Assembly (NCBI GenBank): GCA_964569055.1
Contig: CAZMSZ010000255.1
Coordinates: 1-11,167 of the forward strand
Length of the DNA: 11,167 bases
Source of the DNA: JAWLGW01 sp964569055
GTDB lineage: Bacteria; Planctomycetota; J058
Reading direction: 5' to 3'
Shown: positions 1-6,459 of the stretch, piece by piece
How the letters are laid out: every line of letters starts with the position of its first letter
Position numbering within the stretch: position 1 is the stretch's first letter
Made by a program: the position numbers and the translations under genes
Notes under the pieces: generated by a model
Databases searched by the model: none
Seen by the model: the letters and a program-made list of their open reading frames with translations, nothing else
Told to the model about the DNA's origin: nothing

Positions 1-108
1 ATGACCGCCAAGAGCGCCAAGAGCGCCAAGGAAGAGCTGTCGCTGTCGAGCTCAGCTCCCTCCGGGGGCTCCGATTCCCATTCCGAGTCCGAGTCGAGTC
101 GGAGTCCG

Positions 109-210
109 GCTCCGACTCCGACGCCGACTCCGGCTCCGACGCCGACGCCGACTCCGGCTCCGCCTCCGACGCCGACGCCGACTCCGGCTCCGACTCCGAC
201 GCCGACTCCG
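109..210. repeat. Hexanucleotide tandem repeat (about 17 units)
   Basis: Seventeen consecutive hexamers of the form (g/a/c)c(t/g)ccg run without interruption: gctccg, actccg, acgccg and one cctccg. The gctccg unit recurs every 24-30 bases, which gives a weak higher-order period. Degenerate copies extend upstream to about base 76 (gattcc, gagtcc, gagtcg). In frame +1 the array reads as alternating Pro-Thr/Pro-Ala, and on the other strand it reads Arg/Ser-rich. Such arrays are typical of intergenic variable-number repeats in high-GC genomes. A Pro-rich linker is possible if a gene were shown to cross it. Confidence 0.85.
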
Positions 211-374
211 GTCCACTCGTTCGACTCCAGCACTGCCGGCCGCAGGCGTGGCGCAGCTCGTCCCGTTCGCCGACCTCGTCGGCCTGCGGGCGCCACGCTT
301 GCGACCTCCCGGCCTCGTTTGGGTGTGCAGCACGCGTGAAGCTGCGCTCGCCCGCGGCGAGTTTCCGAGCGCCG

Positions 375-538
375 CGCTCAACCAAACGAACTCGCCCGCG
401 GCGAGCGTCCAAGCGGGCCGCCCTCTCCTTGAATCGCCCGAGGCCCCTCGTCCAAGCGGAGCAGTACTACGCAGCTCTGATTTCGCGCTCCCCCCACGAC
501 CCGCCCCGCCCAAGTCGTCCCACAGCGCGAAATCAGTG
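375..538. repeat. 164-bp direct repeat, copy 1
   Basis: This segment is identical, base for base, to 544-707. A 5-base spacer (539-543) gives a period of 169. It contains a short hairpin (ctcgcc-cgc-ggcgag, 391-405), a compact cgagg-cc-cctcg inverted repeat (439-450) and the large hairpin at 477-536. Just upstream, 347-374 looks like a decayed, truncated third copy: it repeats the ctcgcccgcggcgag hairpin and then a diverged version of the following bases. The perfect identity suggests recent duplication, ongoing homogenisation, or possibly an assembly artefact. Confidence 0.95.
477..536. repeat. Long hairpin with G-run loop (copy 1)
   Basis: The arms ctgatttcgcgct (477-489) and agcgcgaaatcag (524-536) are perfect 13-bp reverse complements around a 34-base centre. 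Inside, acgac (496-500) pairs with gtcgt (514-518), giving a nested stem. On the minus strand, 490-511 reads G3-C-G4-C-G3-TCGT-G6, which fits the G-quadruplex consensus. It is not a classical terminator, as there is no T tract on either side. It could be a small palindromic mobile element, a structured RNA or a DNA-structure element. Confidence 0.85.
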
Positions 539-543
539 CGCCC

Positions 544-707
544 CGCTCAACCAAACGAACTCGCCCGCGGCGAGCGTCCAAGCGGGCCGCCCTCTCCTTG
601 AATCGCCCGAGGCCCCTCGTCCAAGCGGAGCAGTACTACGCAGCTCTGATTTCGCGCTCCCCCCACGACCCGCCCCGCCCAAGTCGTCCCACAGCGCGAA
701 ATCAGTG
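544..707. repeat. 164-bp direct repeat, copy 2
   Basis: Exact second copy of 375-538, ending 63 bases before the start codon at 771. The large hairpin recurs at 646-705 and the small one at 560-574. Because this copy lies directly upstream of the beta-sandwich protein gene, it would fall in or near the gene's promoter or leader; no regulatory role is demonstrated. Confidence 0.95.
646..705. repeat. Long hairpin with G-run loop (copy 2)
   Basis: Identical to the hairpin at 477-536, with arms 646-658 and 693-705 and the minus-strand G-run pattern at 659-680. The 3' arm ends 65 bases before the start codon at 771. Confidence 0.85.
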
Positions 708-770
708 GGCAAGTCCGCAGCCGCGGCCTACTGTCCTCGTACGCGCCGGGAGAGGCGCGCGAGGCGCTTC

Positions 771-2840
771 ATGACGCAGGATCGTTTCCCTCACTCCCTT
801 CCGCCGGGCGCGGTGATCGGGAGCCTGGCGCCGGACGGGTCGGCGCGGCTGGGGGTGGACGCGGAGGGGAAGCTGTCGATCGACTCGGGGGGGCTGCGGA
901 TCGGCTGCCCCGACGAGCCGGGGTGGGGGCGGCACGCGCTGGTCTACGGCCCCCACGCGCGGCGGGGTGGGGTGGCGCTGGTCGCGTTCCTGCTCAACGG
1001 GCACAACGCCTCGCAGACGGTCGAGCTCGGGCCCTGGGCGGTGCGGGCTCACGCCAAGCGCGCGCTGTGGCGGGCGCAGGGGGCCGCGCGCGCGGCGGTC
1101 GCCTCCCGGCTGCGGGCCGTGCCCGGGGTGGGGCCGCGGCTGCCGAAGCGGCGCGAGCACCCCAATCACTACCGCTGGCCGCCGCTGCGCGAGAACCTGG
1201 CCGTGGGGTGGTTCGACCGCACGCCGCCCGCGCGCCCGGGGCGCGGGGAGAGCGCCTTCGTGATGCGCGCCGACGGCCCCTCGTGCGGGACGCTGTGCGC
1301 GACGGTGTCGGGGCGCCTGCTGCCGGTGCTCGAGGGCGTGCAGAACGTCCCGCTCTACCTCGTGTGCGTGCTGCGGGCCGAGGGCGCGGTGTTCTACGGC
1401 GCCTCCTACGCGGGCGCGCGCGGGCTGGCCGGCTACCCTGCGCTGCGCCCGCTGGCGATCGACGCGCGCGCGGCCGCGCCCACGCTGTTCGCGGGGGTGC
1501 ACCAGGCGATCCTGGGCGAGATCCGGTTCCGCGCCCACACCCGCGTGTACGGCCTGGGCGTGCTCGACGCGCCGGCCCCGTTCGGCCTCCCCGAGGTGGC
1601 CGACGCGCTGAGCGGCGAGGGGGCGCTCGAGGACGCGCCGCCCGAGGCGGGCGGCGCCTGGGAGCTCGCCTGGGGCGGCTTCGCGCGCGAGCGCGCGGGC
1701 GCGCGGCCGACGCGGCCGCGCTCGCTGGCCCTGCTCGCGCCGCGGGCGCCGGCCGGGCTGATCCAGGCCCGGCTGCGCGGCGCGCGCGCCGACGCGGGCG
1801 GCGTGGGGTTGGTGTGGCGGGCGCGCGACCGGGCCAGCCACTGGGCGGTGCGGTTCGCGCGCGGCGGCGCCGAGCTGGTGTGCGTCGAGGCCGGGCGGCA
1901 GGCGGTGGTCGCGCGCGACCCCGCGGGGCGGCTCGGGCCGCGCGAGCAGGCGTTGTTGGTGATCGACGACGGCCAGCGGTTCACGGTGGCCCTCGAGGGA
2001 CGGCGGCTGTTCGGGCGCGCGTTCGAGGACGCGCGCCTGGGCGCCGAGCGCGGGGTGGGGCTGTGGGCCCACGACGCCGCCGGCGAGCGCCGCGCGGCTC
2101 CTGCCGACGTCTCGATCCGCCAGCTCGAGGTCCACCCGCGGGAGGTGAGGCTGCCCGCGGCGCTCGACGTGGGCGCCCCCTGGCGGCCGGCCGCCGAGCA
2201 CGCGCCGCTCCTGGTCGACACCTTCGAGGGCCCCGCCGGCGAGCTCGAGGGGCGCCGCGCGCCGATCGGGCGGCGGCCCTGGCGCCGCGTGCTCGGGCGC
2301 GGGCGGATCGACCTGACCGGGGCGGGCGAGGCGCGCGTCCGCGCCAACCCGGCGCGGCCCAACCCCGGGCGCACGCTCTACACGCTCGGCTGGGACGACC
2401 CCTCGTTCGTGGAGCTCGAGGTGGAGCTCGTCCCCCCGGGCGAGCGCGCGGGCGACGGGCAGCTGGTGCGCGGCGGCGTGGTGCTGTGGGAGAGCCCGAG
2501 CGACTACGTCGTGATCAGCGAGTGGAACGACGACCGCTACCCCGGGGCGTCGGTCTCGTCGTTCTTCTTGATCGACGGGCGCGAGGACGTGTACGACGCG
2601 GTGTGGACCAACGTCGGCCAGCGGATCGCGCGCGGCCGGCCCAACGTGCTGCGCGTGGCGTTCGACGGCCTGCGCTGGCTGGTGCACCTCGACGACGAGC
2701 CGGTGCTGTACCGCTCCCTGATCGACGTCTACCCGCGCGCCCAGCCGCTCCAGATCCGGCGGGTCGGGCTGGCGGTCAACTGGGAGTTCGGCGACGACAC
2801 CGGCACCGTGTTCCGCCGCTTCGTGGCGCGGGGGCGCTGA
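771..2840 (+). CDS. Hypothetical protein, three beta-sandwich (LamG/ConA-like) modules
   Basis: This encodes 689 residues with no signal peptide or membrane segment that I can see, so it is probably cytoplasmic or exported by an unknown route. I chose the ATG at 771 because gaggcg sits four bases before it and upstream sequence is non-coding repeat; a GTG at 705 is the main alternative. Three modules look alike in style, with alternating hydrophobic strands and Trp/Gly turns: roughly residues 140-285, 297-460 (with GLVWRARDRASHWAVRF and a later ALEGRRLFG strand pair) and 480-689 (with VVISEWNDDRYPG and LVHLDDEPVLYRS). The last two resemble the concanavalin A-like/DUF1080-type fold, which often binds or cleaves carbohydrate. 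I see no definable catalytic residues. It converges on and abuts the glycosyltransferase fusion gene, which fits a glycan-related role, but the function is unknown. Confidence 0.8.
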   Translation: MTQDRFPHSLPPGAVIGSLAPDGSARLGVDAEGKLSIDSGGLRIGCPDEPGWGRHALVYGPHARRGGVALVAFLLNGHNASQTVELGPWAVRAHAKRALWRAQGAARAAVASRLRAVPGVGPRLPKRREHPNHYRWPPLRENLAVGWFDRTPPARPGRGESAFVMRADGPSCGTLCATVSGRLLPVLEGVQNVPLYLVCVLRAEGAVFYGASYAGARGLAGYPALRPLAIDARAAAPTLFAGVHQAILGEIRFRAHTRVYGLGVLDAPAPFGLPEVADALSGEGALEDAPPEAGGAWELAWGGFARERAGARPTRPRSLALLAPRAPAGLIQARLRGARADAGGVGLVWRARDRASHWAVRFARGGAELVCVEAGRQAVVARDPAGRLGPREQALLVIDDGQRFTVALEGRRLFGRAFEDARLGAERGVGLWAHDAAGERRAAPADVSIRQLEVHPREVRLPAALDVGAPWRPAAEHAPLLVDTFEGPAGELEGRRAPIGRRPWRRVLGRGRIDLTGAGEARVRANPARPNPGRTLYTLGWDDPSFVELEVELVPPGERAGDGQLVRGGVVLWESPSDYVVISEWNDDRYPGASVSSFFLIDGREDVYDAVWTNVGQRIARGRPNVLRVAFDGLRWLVHLDDEPVLYRSLIDVYPRAQPLQIRRVGLAVNWEFGDDTGTVFRRFVARGR

Positions 2841-2846
2841 TCAGCG
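2835..2846. other. 12-bp palindrome joining two convergent stop codons
   Basis: The sequence cgctgatcagcg is a perfect palindrome. Its central TGATCA contains the TGA stop of the plus-strand gene (2838-2840) and the TGA stop of the minus-strand gene (2841-2843). There are no bases between the two coding regions, so no dedicated bidirectional terminator fits between them; termination must occur inside the opposing gene or depend on Rho. Confidence 0.9.
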
Positions 2847-4892
2847 GCGGGGCCGCCTGGGAGCTCCCGCCAGGGTCAGCGGGTCGCGCGGCGTGGGGCG
2901 CGAGCGCGGGCGCGCGCGGCGCGGCGCCGGGCGGCCGGCCACCTCCTCGTACAGCGTCTCGATCGCGCGCAGGGCGCGGTCGCGGCCGAAGCGGGCCTCG
3001 ACGGCGGCCCGGCCCGCCGCGCCGATCCGCTCGCGCCGGGCGGGGTCGTCGAGCAGCGCGAGGACCGCCTCGCCGAGCGCGGGCACGTCGCCGACCGGGA
3101 CCAGGAGCCCGCTCTCGCCGGGGACGAGCGTCTCGCGCAGCGCGGGCAGGTCGTAGGCGACCACCGGCTTGGCCGCGGCCATGGCCTCGAGCACCGCGAT
3201 CCCCAGCCCCTCGCCCGCCGAGGGGAACACGAACACGTCCGCGAGCGCGAGGAGGTCGGCCACGTCGTCGCGCTGACCCACCAGGCGCGCCGCGTGCGCG
3301 ACGCCCTGCGCGGCGAGGGCCGCCTCGATCGCGGGCCGCTCGGGGCCGTCGCCCACCAGCAGCAGGGCCGCCCGCGGCCAGCGCCGCAGCGCCGCGCGCA
3401 GGACGGCGGCCAGCTCGGCTTGCCCCTTGCCGGGCGCGAAGCGGGCCACGTCGATCAGGAGCGGGCCCGCCCCCTCGAGGTCGAGCTCGCGCCGCAACGC
3501 AGCCTCGCGCTCGGGCGCGAGCCCGCGGCTGAAGCGCTCGAGGTCCACGCCCGCGGGGATCACCCGCACCTCGTCCTCGGGCAGCCGCACCCGCCGCATG
3601 TAGGGGCTCCAGGCCTGGCGCACCGCCTCGGAGACCGCGATCGCGCCGTGGAAGCGGCCGGCGCAGATCCGCTCGTCGATCGCGTCGATCGGGGGGCGGC
3701 GCGAGAAGGTCATGCTGTGGAACGTGTTCACGACCGGGGTCCCGGTCAGCCGGGCCGCGAGCGCGCCCACCCGGCGGTCCCAGGGCGTGTTGTTGGTGTG
3801 GATCAGGTCGATCCGGTGACGGCGCACGTAGCGGGCGAGGCGCAGCACCGCGAGCGGCAAGGCGCTGCGCCGCAGCTCGAGGTTGAGCACCGGGACCCCC
3901 GCGGCCACGAAGCGCTCGGTCATGGACGAGGGGCCGTCGCGCCACACCGAGCACACGTGCGAGCGCACGCGCCGGGGGTCGAACCCGGTCACGTTGCGCA
4001 GGAGCATGACCTGGCCGCCGCCCACCGCGAGGTTGGGGACCATGTGGAGCACGCGCAGCGGCTCGGGACGCGGGACCGCGACCCCGGCCGGCGGCGCGAC
4101 CTCGAAGAACAGCTCGTGCTCACCGAGGAGCAGCTCGAGGAACCGCCCGCCGGCCACGTCGGCCAGGACGGGCCAGCCGGGTTCGAGCCGCTCCATCTGC
4201 GTGCGGTGCGCGGCGAGCGCGTGCTGCTTGCGCGCGAGGTGCTCGCCCGCGGGGACGACCCGGGGGAGGGTGTGGCGGGTGAGCCGACCCACCCGCCAGG
4301 GCAACCCCACGCGCTCGCACAGCGCGCGCGCCCACCAGGTGCGGTACCACGGGGTGGTCCAGTGCCATACGGGGTATTCGAACAGCCGCCCGCGCAGGGT
4401 GCCGCGCTGGGCGAGGAGGTGCGCCGCGATCCCGAGCGCGTGGTGGTCGCGCTGGCGGTCGAGGGCCGAGCTGACGTAGACCTCGGCCGGGTCGAGCCGG
4501 TCGAGCAGCGCCGCGAGGCGCACGATCAGCTCGGCCTGCTCCGCCTCGAGCCCGCCGTCCTCGAACCCGAGGTGGACCGCGCGCTCGGGCGCCAGGCCCA
4601 GGCGGCGGCAGGCCTCCTCGGCCTCGGCCCGCCGCTGCGGGCCGAGGAGGGCGGGGTCCCGCTGGGGGTGGGAGCGGCGGCCGTCGGTCGCGAACGCGAC
4701 CCACACCTCGCAGCCCTGCGCCTGCCGCCGCGCGATCAGCGCCCCGCAGCCGAGCGTCTCGTCGTCGGGGTGCGGGGCGAGCACGAGCACGCGCTCGCCC
4801 GGCGCGGGCGGCGCGTCGGGCTCGCCGAACGCCAGCAGTGCCGAACGACTGAGCGCCTCCAGAACGCGCCCCACGGGACGGAAGCGTGCCAC
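2841..4892 (-). CDS. PIG-L/LmbE deacetylase - GT4 glycosyltransferase fusion
   Basis: This encodes 683 residues from a GTG start with AGGAGG four bases upstream. Residues about 33-263 form a PIG-L/LmbE zinc deacetylase: PHPDDE at 40-45 supplies the first His and Asp ligands and catalytic Asp, RDHH at 148-151 supplies the third His ligand, and KQHALAAHRTQ at 222-232 is also family-typical. Known members deacetylate N-acetylglucosaminyl substrates (MshB, BshB, PIG-L). Residues about 278-660 form a GT-B, GT4-family glycosyltransferase: a GGGQ loop at 291-294, R484 and K489 for the sugar-nucleotide phosphates, and the E-x7-E motif E561/E569. The tail is Arg/Pro-rich. One chain could thus transfer an N-acetyl-hexosamine and deacetylate it, as separate MshA and MshB do; the substrate is unknown. 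It is divergent from the ATP-grasp gene and convergent with the beta-sandwich gene. A polysaccharide or lipid-glycan acceptor is equally possible. Confidence 0.9.
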   Translation of the reverse strand: MARFRPVGRVLEALSRSALLAFGEPDAPPAPGERVLVLAPHPDDETLGCGALIARRQAQGCEVWVAFATDGRRSHPQRDPALLGPQRRAEAEEACRRLGLAPERAVHLGFEDGGLEAEQAELIVRLAALLDRLDPAEVYVSSALDRQRDHHALGIAAHLLAQRGTLRGRLFEYPVWHWTTPWYRTWWARALCERVGLPWRVGRLTRHTLPRVVPAGEHLARKQHALAAHRTQMERLEPGWPVLADVAGGRFLELLLGEHELFFEVAPPAGVAVPRPEPLRVLHMVPNLAVGGGQVMLLRNVTGFDPRRVRSHVCSVWRDGPSSMTERFVAAGVPVLNLELRRSALPLAVLRLARYVRRHRIDLIHTNNTPWDRRVGALAARLTGTPVVNTFHSMTFSRRPPIDAIDERICAGRFHGAIAVSEAVRQAWSPYMRRVRLPEDEVRVIPAGVDLERFSRGLAPEREAALRRELDLEGAGPLLIDVARFAPGKGQAELAAVLRAALRRWPRAALLLVGDGPERPAIEAALAAQGVAHAARLVGQRDDVADLLALADVFVFPSAGEGLGIAVLEAMAAAKPVVAYDLPALRETLVPGESGLLVPVGDVPALGEAVLALLDDPARRERIGAAGRAAVEARFGRDRALRAIETLYEEVAGRPAPRRARPRSRPTPRDPLTLAGAPRRPRR

Positions 4893-4896
4893 ACGG

Positions 4897-4902
4897 CCTC
4901 CT
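4897..4902 (-). promoter_or_regulatory. Ribosome binding site fixing the GTG start of the fusion gene
   Basis: On the minus strand AGGAGG is followed by four bases and then GTG at 4892. It is the best Shine-Dalgarno match in the area and decides the start of the deacetylase-glycosyltransferase. Confidence 0.8.
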
Positions 4903-5004
4903 CTTCGGCCGGCGCCGACGCAACGGGAGGGCCAGGCGGGAGCCCCGCCCCGCGCCCGCTATCGCGCACCCCAGGCGGGCTGTATGCTCCCGCCCCGCGT
5001 CCCC

Positions 5005-5010
5005 GGAGGA
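5005..5010 (+). promoter_or_regulatory. Ribosome binding site fixing a TTG start
   Basis: GGAGGA lies eight bases before TTG at 5019, and the protein from that TTG begins exactly with the first beta strand of the ATP-grasp N-terminal domain. The frame is open far upstream, but that sequence is the antisense shadow of the neighbouring gene. Confidence 0.8.
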
Positions 5011-5018
5011 AGCGGCCC

Positions 5019-6242
5019 TTGATCCACGTCGTGTTCGTCGCGCCCTACTTCGGCGCCACCATCGTCAACTGCCTGATCGCGCTGTCCGAGCTCGAGGGCG
5101 TCCACCTCGGGGTGATCACCCAGGAGCCCGAGGAGCGGATCCCGCCGCGGCTGCGCGAGCGGCTCCGCGGCCACTTCCGGGTGCCCAACACCCTCGACGG
5201 CGAGCATCTCGCGCTCGCCGCGCGGGCCTTCCAGCGCGAGTGGGGGCGCGTGGACCGGCTGCTCGGCTACCTCGAGCAGCTCCAGCTCCCGCTGGCCGAG
5301 GCGCGCGACGCGCTGGGGATCCCGGGCATGGGGATCGAGGCCGCCACGGCGTTCCGCGACAAGAACCGCATGAAGGACCTGCTCGGCAAGGCCGGCCTGC
5401 CGGTCGCCCGCCAGGCCCGCGTGCGCGACGCCGACGACGTGCGGCGGTTCGTGGAGCAGGTCGGCTACCCCGTGGTGCTCAAGCCCCTCGCCGGGCTCGG
5501 CACCAAGGACACCATGCGGGTCAGCAGCGACGAGGAGCTGTACGCCGCGCTCAACGTGCTGCTGCCGACGCGCGAGCGCCCGGTGCAGGCCGAGCAGTTC
5601 GTGTCGGGGGAGGAGCGCACCTTCGAGACCGTCACGATCGCGGGCGAGCCGGTGTGGCACAGCTCGACCTACTACCTGCCGGGGCCGCTCGAGGTCGTCG
5701 AGAACGCCTGGATGCAGTACTGCGTCCTGCTGCCGCGCGAGCAGCTCGAGCCCCAGGCCGACGCCTTCCGCCCGCTCAACACGCGCGCGCTGGCGGCCCT
5801 GGGCATGCGCACCGGGCTGTCGCACATGGAGTGGTTCCTGCAGCAGGACGGCACCCCGGTGATCTCCGAGGTCGCCGCGCGCCCGCCGGGCGTGAACATC
5901 ATGCTGATGACCGGGATCGCCCACGGGGTCGACCTGTGGCGGAAGTGGGCCCAGCTGATGGTCCACGAGACGTTCGAGATCCCCGCGCGCGAGTGGGCCT
6001 GCGGCTGCGCCTTCTTCCGCGGCCAGGGGCGCGGCCGGGTGGTGAGCGCGGTGGAGGGGTTCGAGGAGGCGGTCCGCGACCTCGGCGACCTGGTGGTCGA
6101 GGGGCGGCTGCCCAAGGTCGGCATGCCGCGCTCGTCGCACTACGAGGGCGAGGGCTGGGCCGTCGTCCGCCACCGCGAGACGGCCGGCGCGGTCGAGGCG
6201 CTGCGGCACCTGGTCACGAAGACCAAGGTGCACTACGGGTGA
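5019..6242 (+). CDS. ATP-grasp superfamily carboxylate-amine ligase
   Basis: This encodes 407 residues from a TTG start with a well-placed GGAGGA. Residues 2-40 form a Rossmann-like N-terminal strand-helix (IHVVFVAPYFGATIVN). The ATP-grasp region spans about 110-310: K119 in a MKDLLGKAGLP helix, K155 in VVLKPLAGLGTKDT (nucleotide-binding Lys followed by the Gly loop), a QFVSGEERTFET hinge, and metal-binding candidates E271 (HMEW) and E284 (ISEVAARPPG). The position usually held by Asn two residues after the last Glu is Ala (A286), a variant I believe occurs in some carboxylate-amine ligases. The family activates a carboxylate as an acyl phosphate and joins it to an amine or similar nucleophile; the substrate cannot be read here. 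It is divergent from the deacetylase-glycosyltransferase, which would generate a free amino sugar, so N-acylation of that amine is a plausible role. It is soluble, with no signal peptide. Confidence 0.9.
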   Translation: MIHVVFVAPYFGATIVNCLIALSELEGVHLGVITQEPEERIPPRLRERLRGHFRVPNTLDGEHLALAARAFQREWGRVDRLLGYLEQLQLPLAEARDALGIPGMGIEAATAFRDKNRMKDLLGKAGLPVARQARVRDADDVRRFVEQVGYPVVLKPLAGLGTKDTMRVSSDEELYAALNVLLPTRERPVQAEQFVSGEERTFETVTIAGEPVWHSSTYYLPGPLEVVENAWMQYCVLLPREQLEPQADAFRPLNTRALAALGMRTGLSHMEWFLQQDGTPVISEVAARPPGVNIMLMTGIAHGVDLWRKWAQLMVHETFEIPAREWACGCAFFRGQGRGRVVSAVEGFEEAVRDLGDLVVEGRLPKVGMPRSSHYEGEGWAVVRHRETAGAVEALRHLVTKTKVHYG

Positions 6243-6280
6243 GGTGGTTGGCGGGCGGCCACGAGCCAGAAGACAACACG

Positions 6281-6327
6281 GAATATCAACAGCGAATATC
6301 AATTGCAATGCCAGAATGGCTGACGCT
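6281..6327 (+). repeat. AT-rich dispersed repeat, copy A
   Basis: The block beginning gaatatcaacagcgaat and containing aatgccagaatggct and then cgct aligns with the reverse complement of 9332-9385, which begins gaaatatcaacagggaat and contains aatgccagaacggct and then cgct. The order and spacing of the conserved pieces agree, so the two are members of one family in opposite orientation. The block is far richer in A/T than its surroundings. A short internal duplication (gaatatcaa at 6281-6289 and 6294-6302) is visible. Confidence 0.75.
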
Positions 6328-6417
6328 CTGAGAGCGCGCCTCGGCTTGCGATCGGCTGACGTGCTCGAACGCCCTCTTTAGAGGGGAGCCGCCATCGGCT
6401 CATTCAAACGAGCGAAT

Positions 6418-6459
6418 CTTCAGCGCAGAGGTCGCCGAGAGCGCGGAGGTGCGCTGAAG
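6418..6459. repeat. Inverted repeat, 10-bp arms
   Basis: The arms cttcagcgca (6418-6427) and tgcgctgaag (6450-6459) are exact reverse complements around a 22-base purine-rich centre (gaggtcgcc gagagcgcgg). The agcgcagag word recurs inverted near 6518-6526, so a larger imperfect inverted structure covers roughly 6418-6530. It resembles the cgcagag-type intergenic repeats of many bacterial genomes; that resemblance is from memory and untested. Confidence 0.7.

Larger units (their letters stand above)
1..770. other. Non-coding, repeat-rich leader region
   Basis: I see no convincing gene here. An open frame starts at base 1 and runs to 339, but most of it is low-complexity Pro-Thr/Pro-Ala from the hexamer repeat, followed by Arg-rich sequence with no domain character. 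Bases 7-30 hold about 2.7 copies of a 9-mer (gccaagagc). They could be the tail of a gene entering from outside the window, but nothing confirms that. The open frame leading into the gene at 771 passes through both copies of the 164-bp unit in different frames, because the period of 169 is not a multiple of three. That argues against coding. Confidence 0.6.
4893..5018. promoter_or_regulatory. Divergent promoter region with duplicated operator-like motif
   Basis: These 126 bases separate the two divergent start codons. The half-site ccaggcggg occurs at 4932-4940 and 4971-4979, and its partner cccgccccgcg occurs at 4944-4954 and 4989-4999. Each pair forms a 6-bp inverted repeat (ggcggg/cccgcc) with a 3-base or 9-base centre. 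A TATGCT that could be a -10 for the plus-strand gene (4983-4988) lies in the centre of the second one, about 30 bases before the TTG start. No good -35 is visible. The duplicated motif overlapping a putative -10 suggests a repressor site, but G/C-rich inverted repeats can arise by chance in such DNA. Confidence 0.4.

Noticed and set aside
1..339. 112-residue open frame beginning at base 1
   Set aside because: Most of it is a translation of the hexamer repeat followed by Arg-rich sequence; there is no domain character and the repeat is open in several frames.
375..707. CRISPR array
   Set aside because: There are only two 164-base copies with a 5-base gap, and no spacer-repeat alternation.
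336..770. Upstream extension of the beta-sandwich protein
   Set aside because: The frame crosses two identical DNA copies in different reading frames, so the encoded residues are not conserved between copies as a real protein repeat would be.
702..2687. Long minus-strand open frame opposite the beta-sandwich gene
   Set aside because: Its composition is Arg/Pro/His-rich, as expected from antisense reading of high-GC coding DNA; the plus-strand protein has plausible folds.
3294..5018. N-terminal extension of the ATP-grasp protein
   Set aside because: This stretch is antisense to the glycosyltransferase fusion, and a good ribosome site precedes the TTG at 5019.
2841..6242. Direct call of a mycothiol or bacillithiol pathway
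   Set aside because: No cysteine ligase of the MshC or BshC type is present and the acceptor of the GT4 domain is unknown; kept only as an analogy.
6324..6336. Intrinsic terminator after the ATP-grasp gene
   Set aside because: The stem is only 5 bp and no T run follows it.
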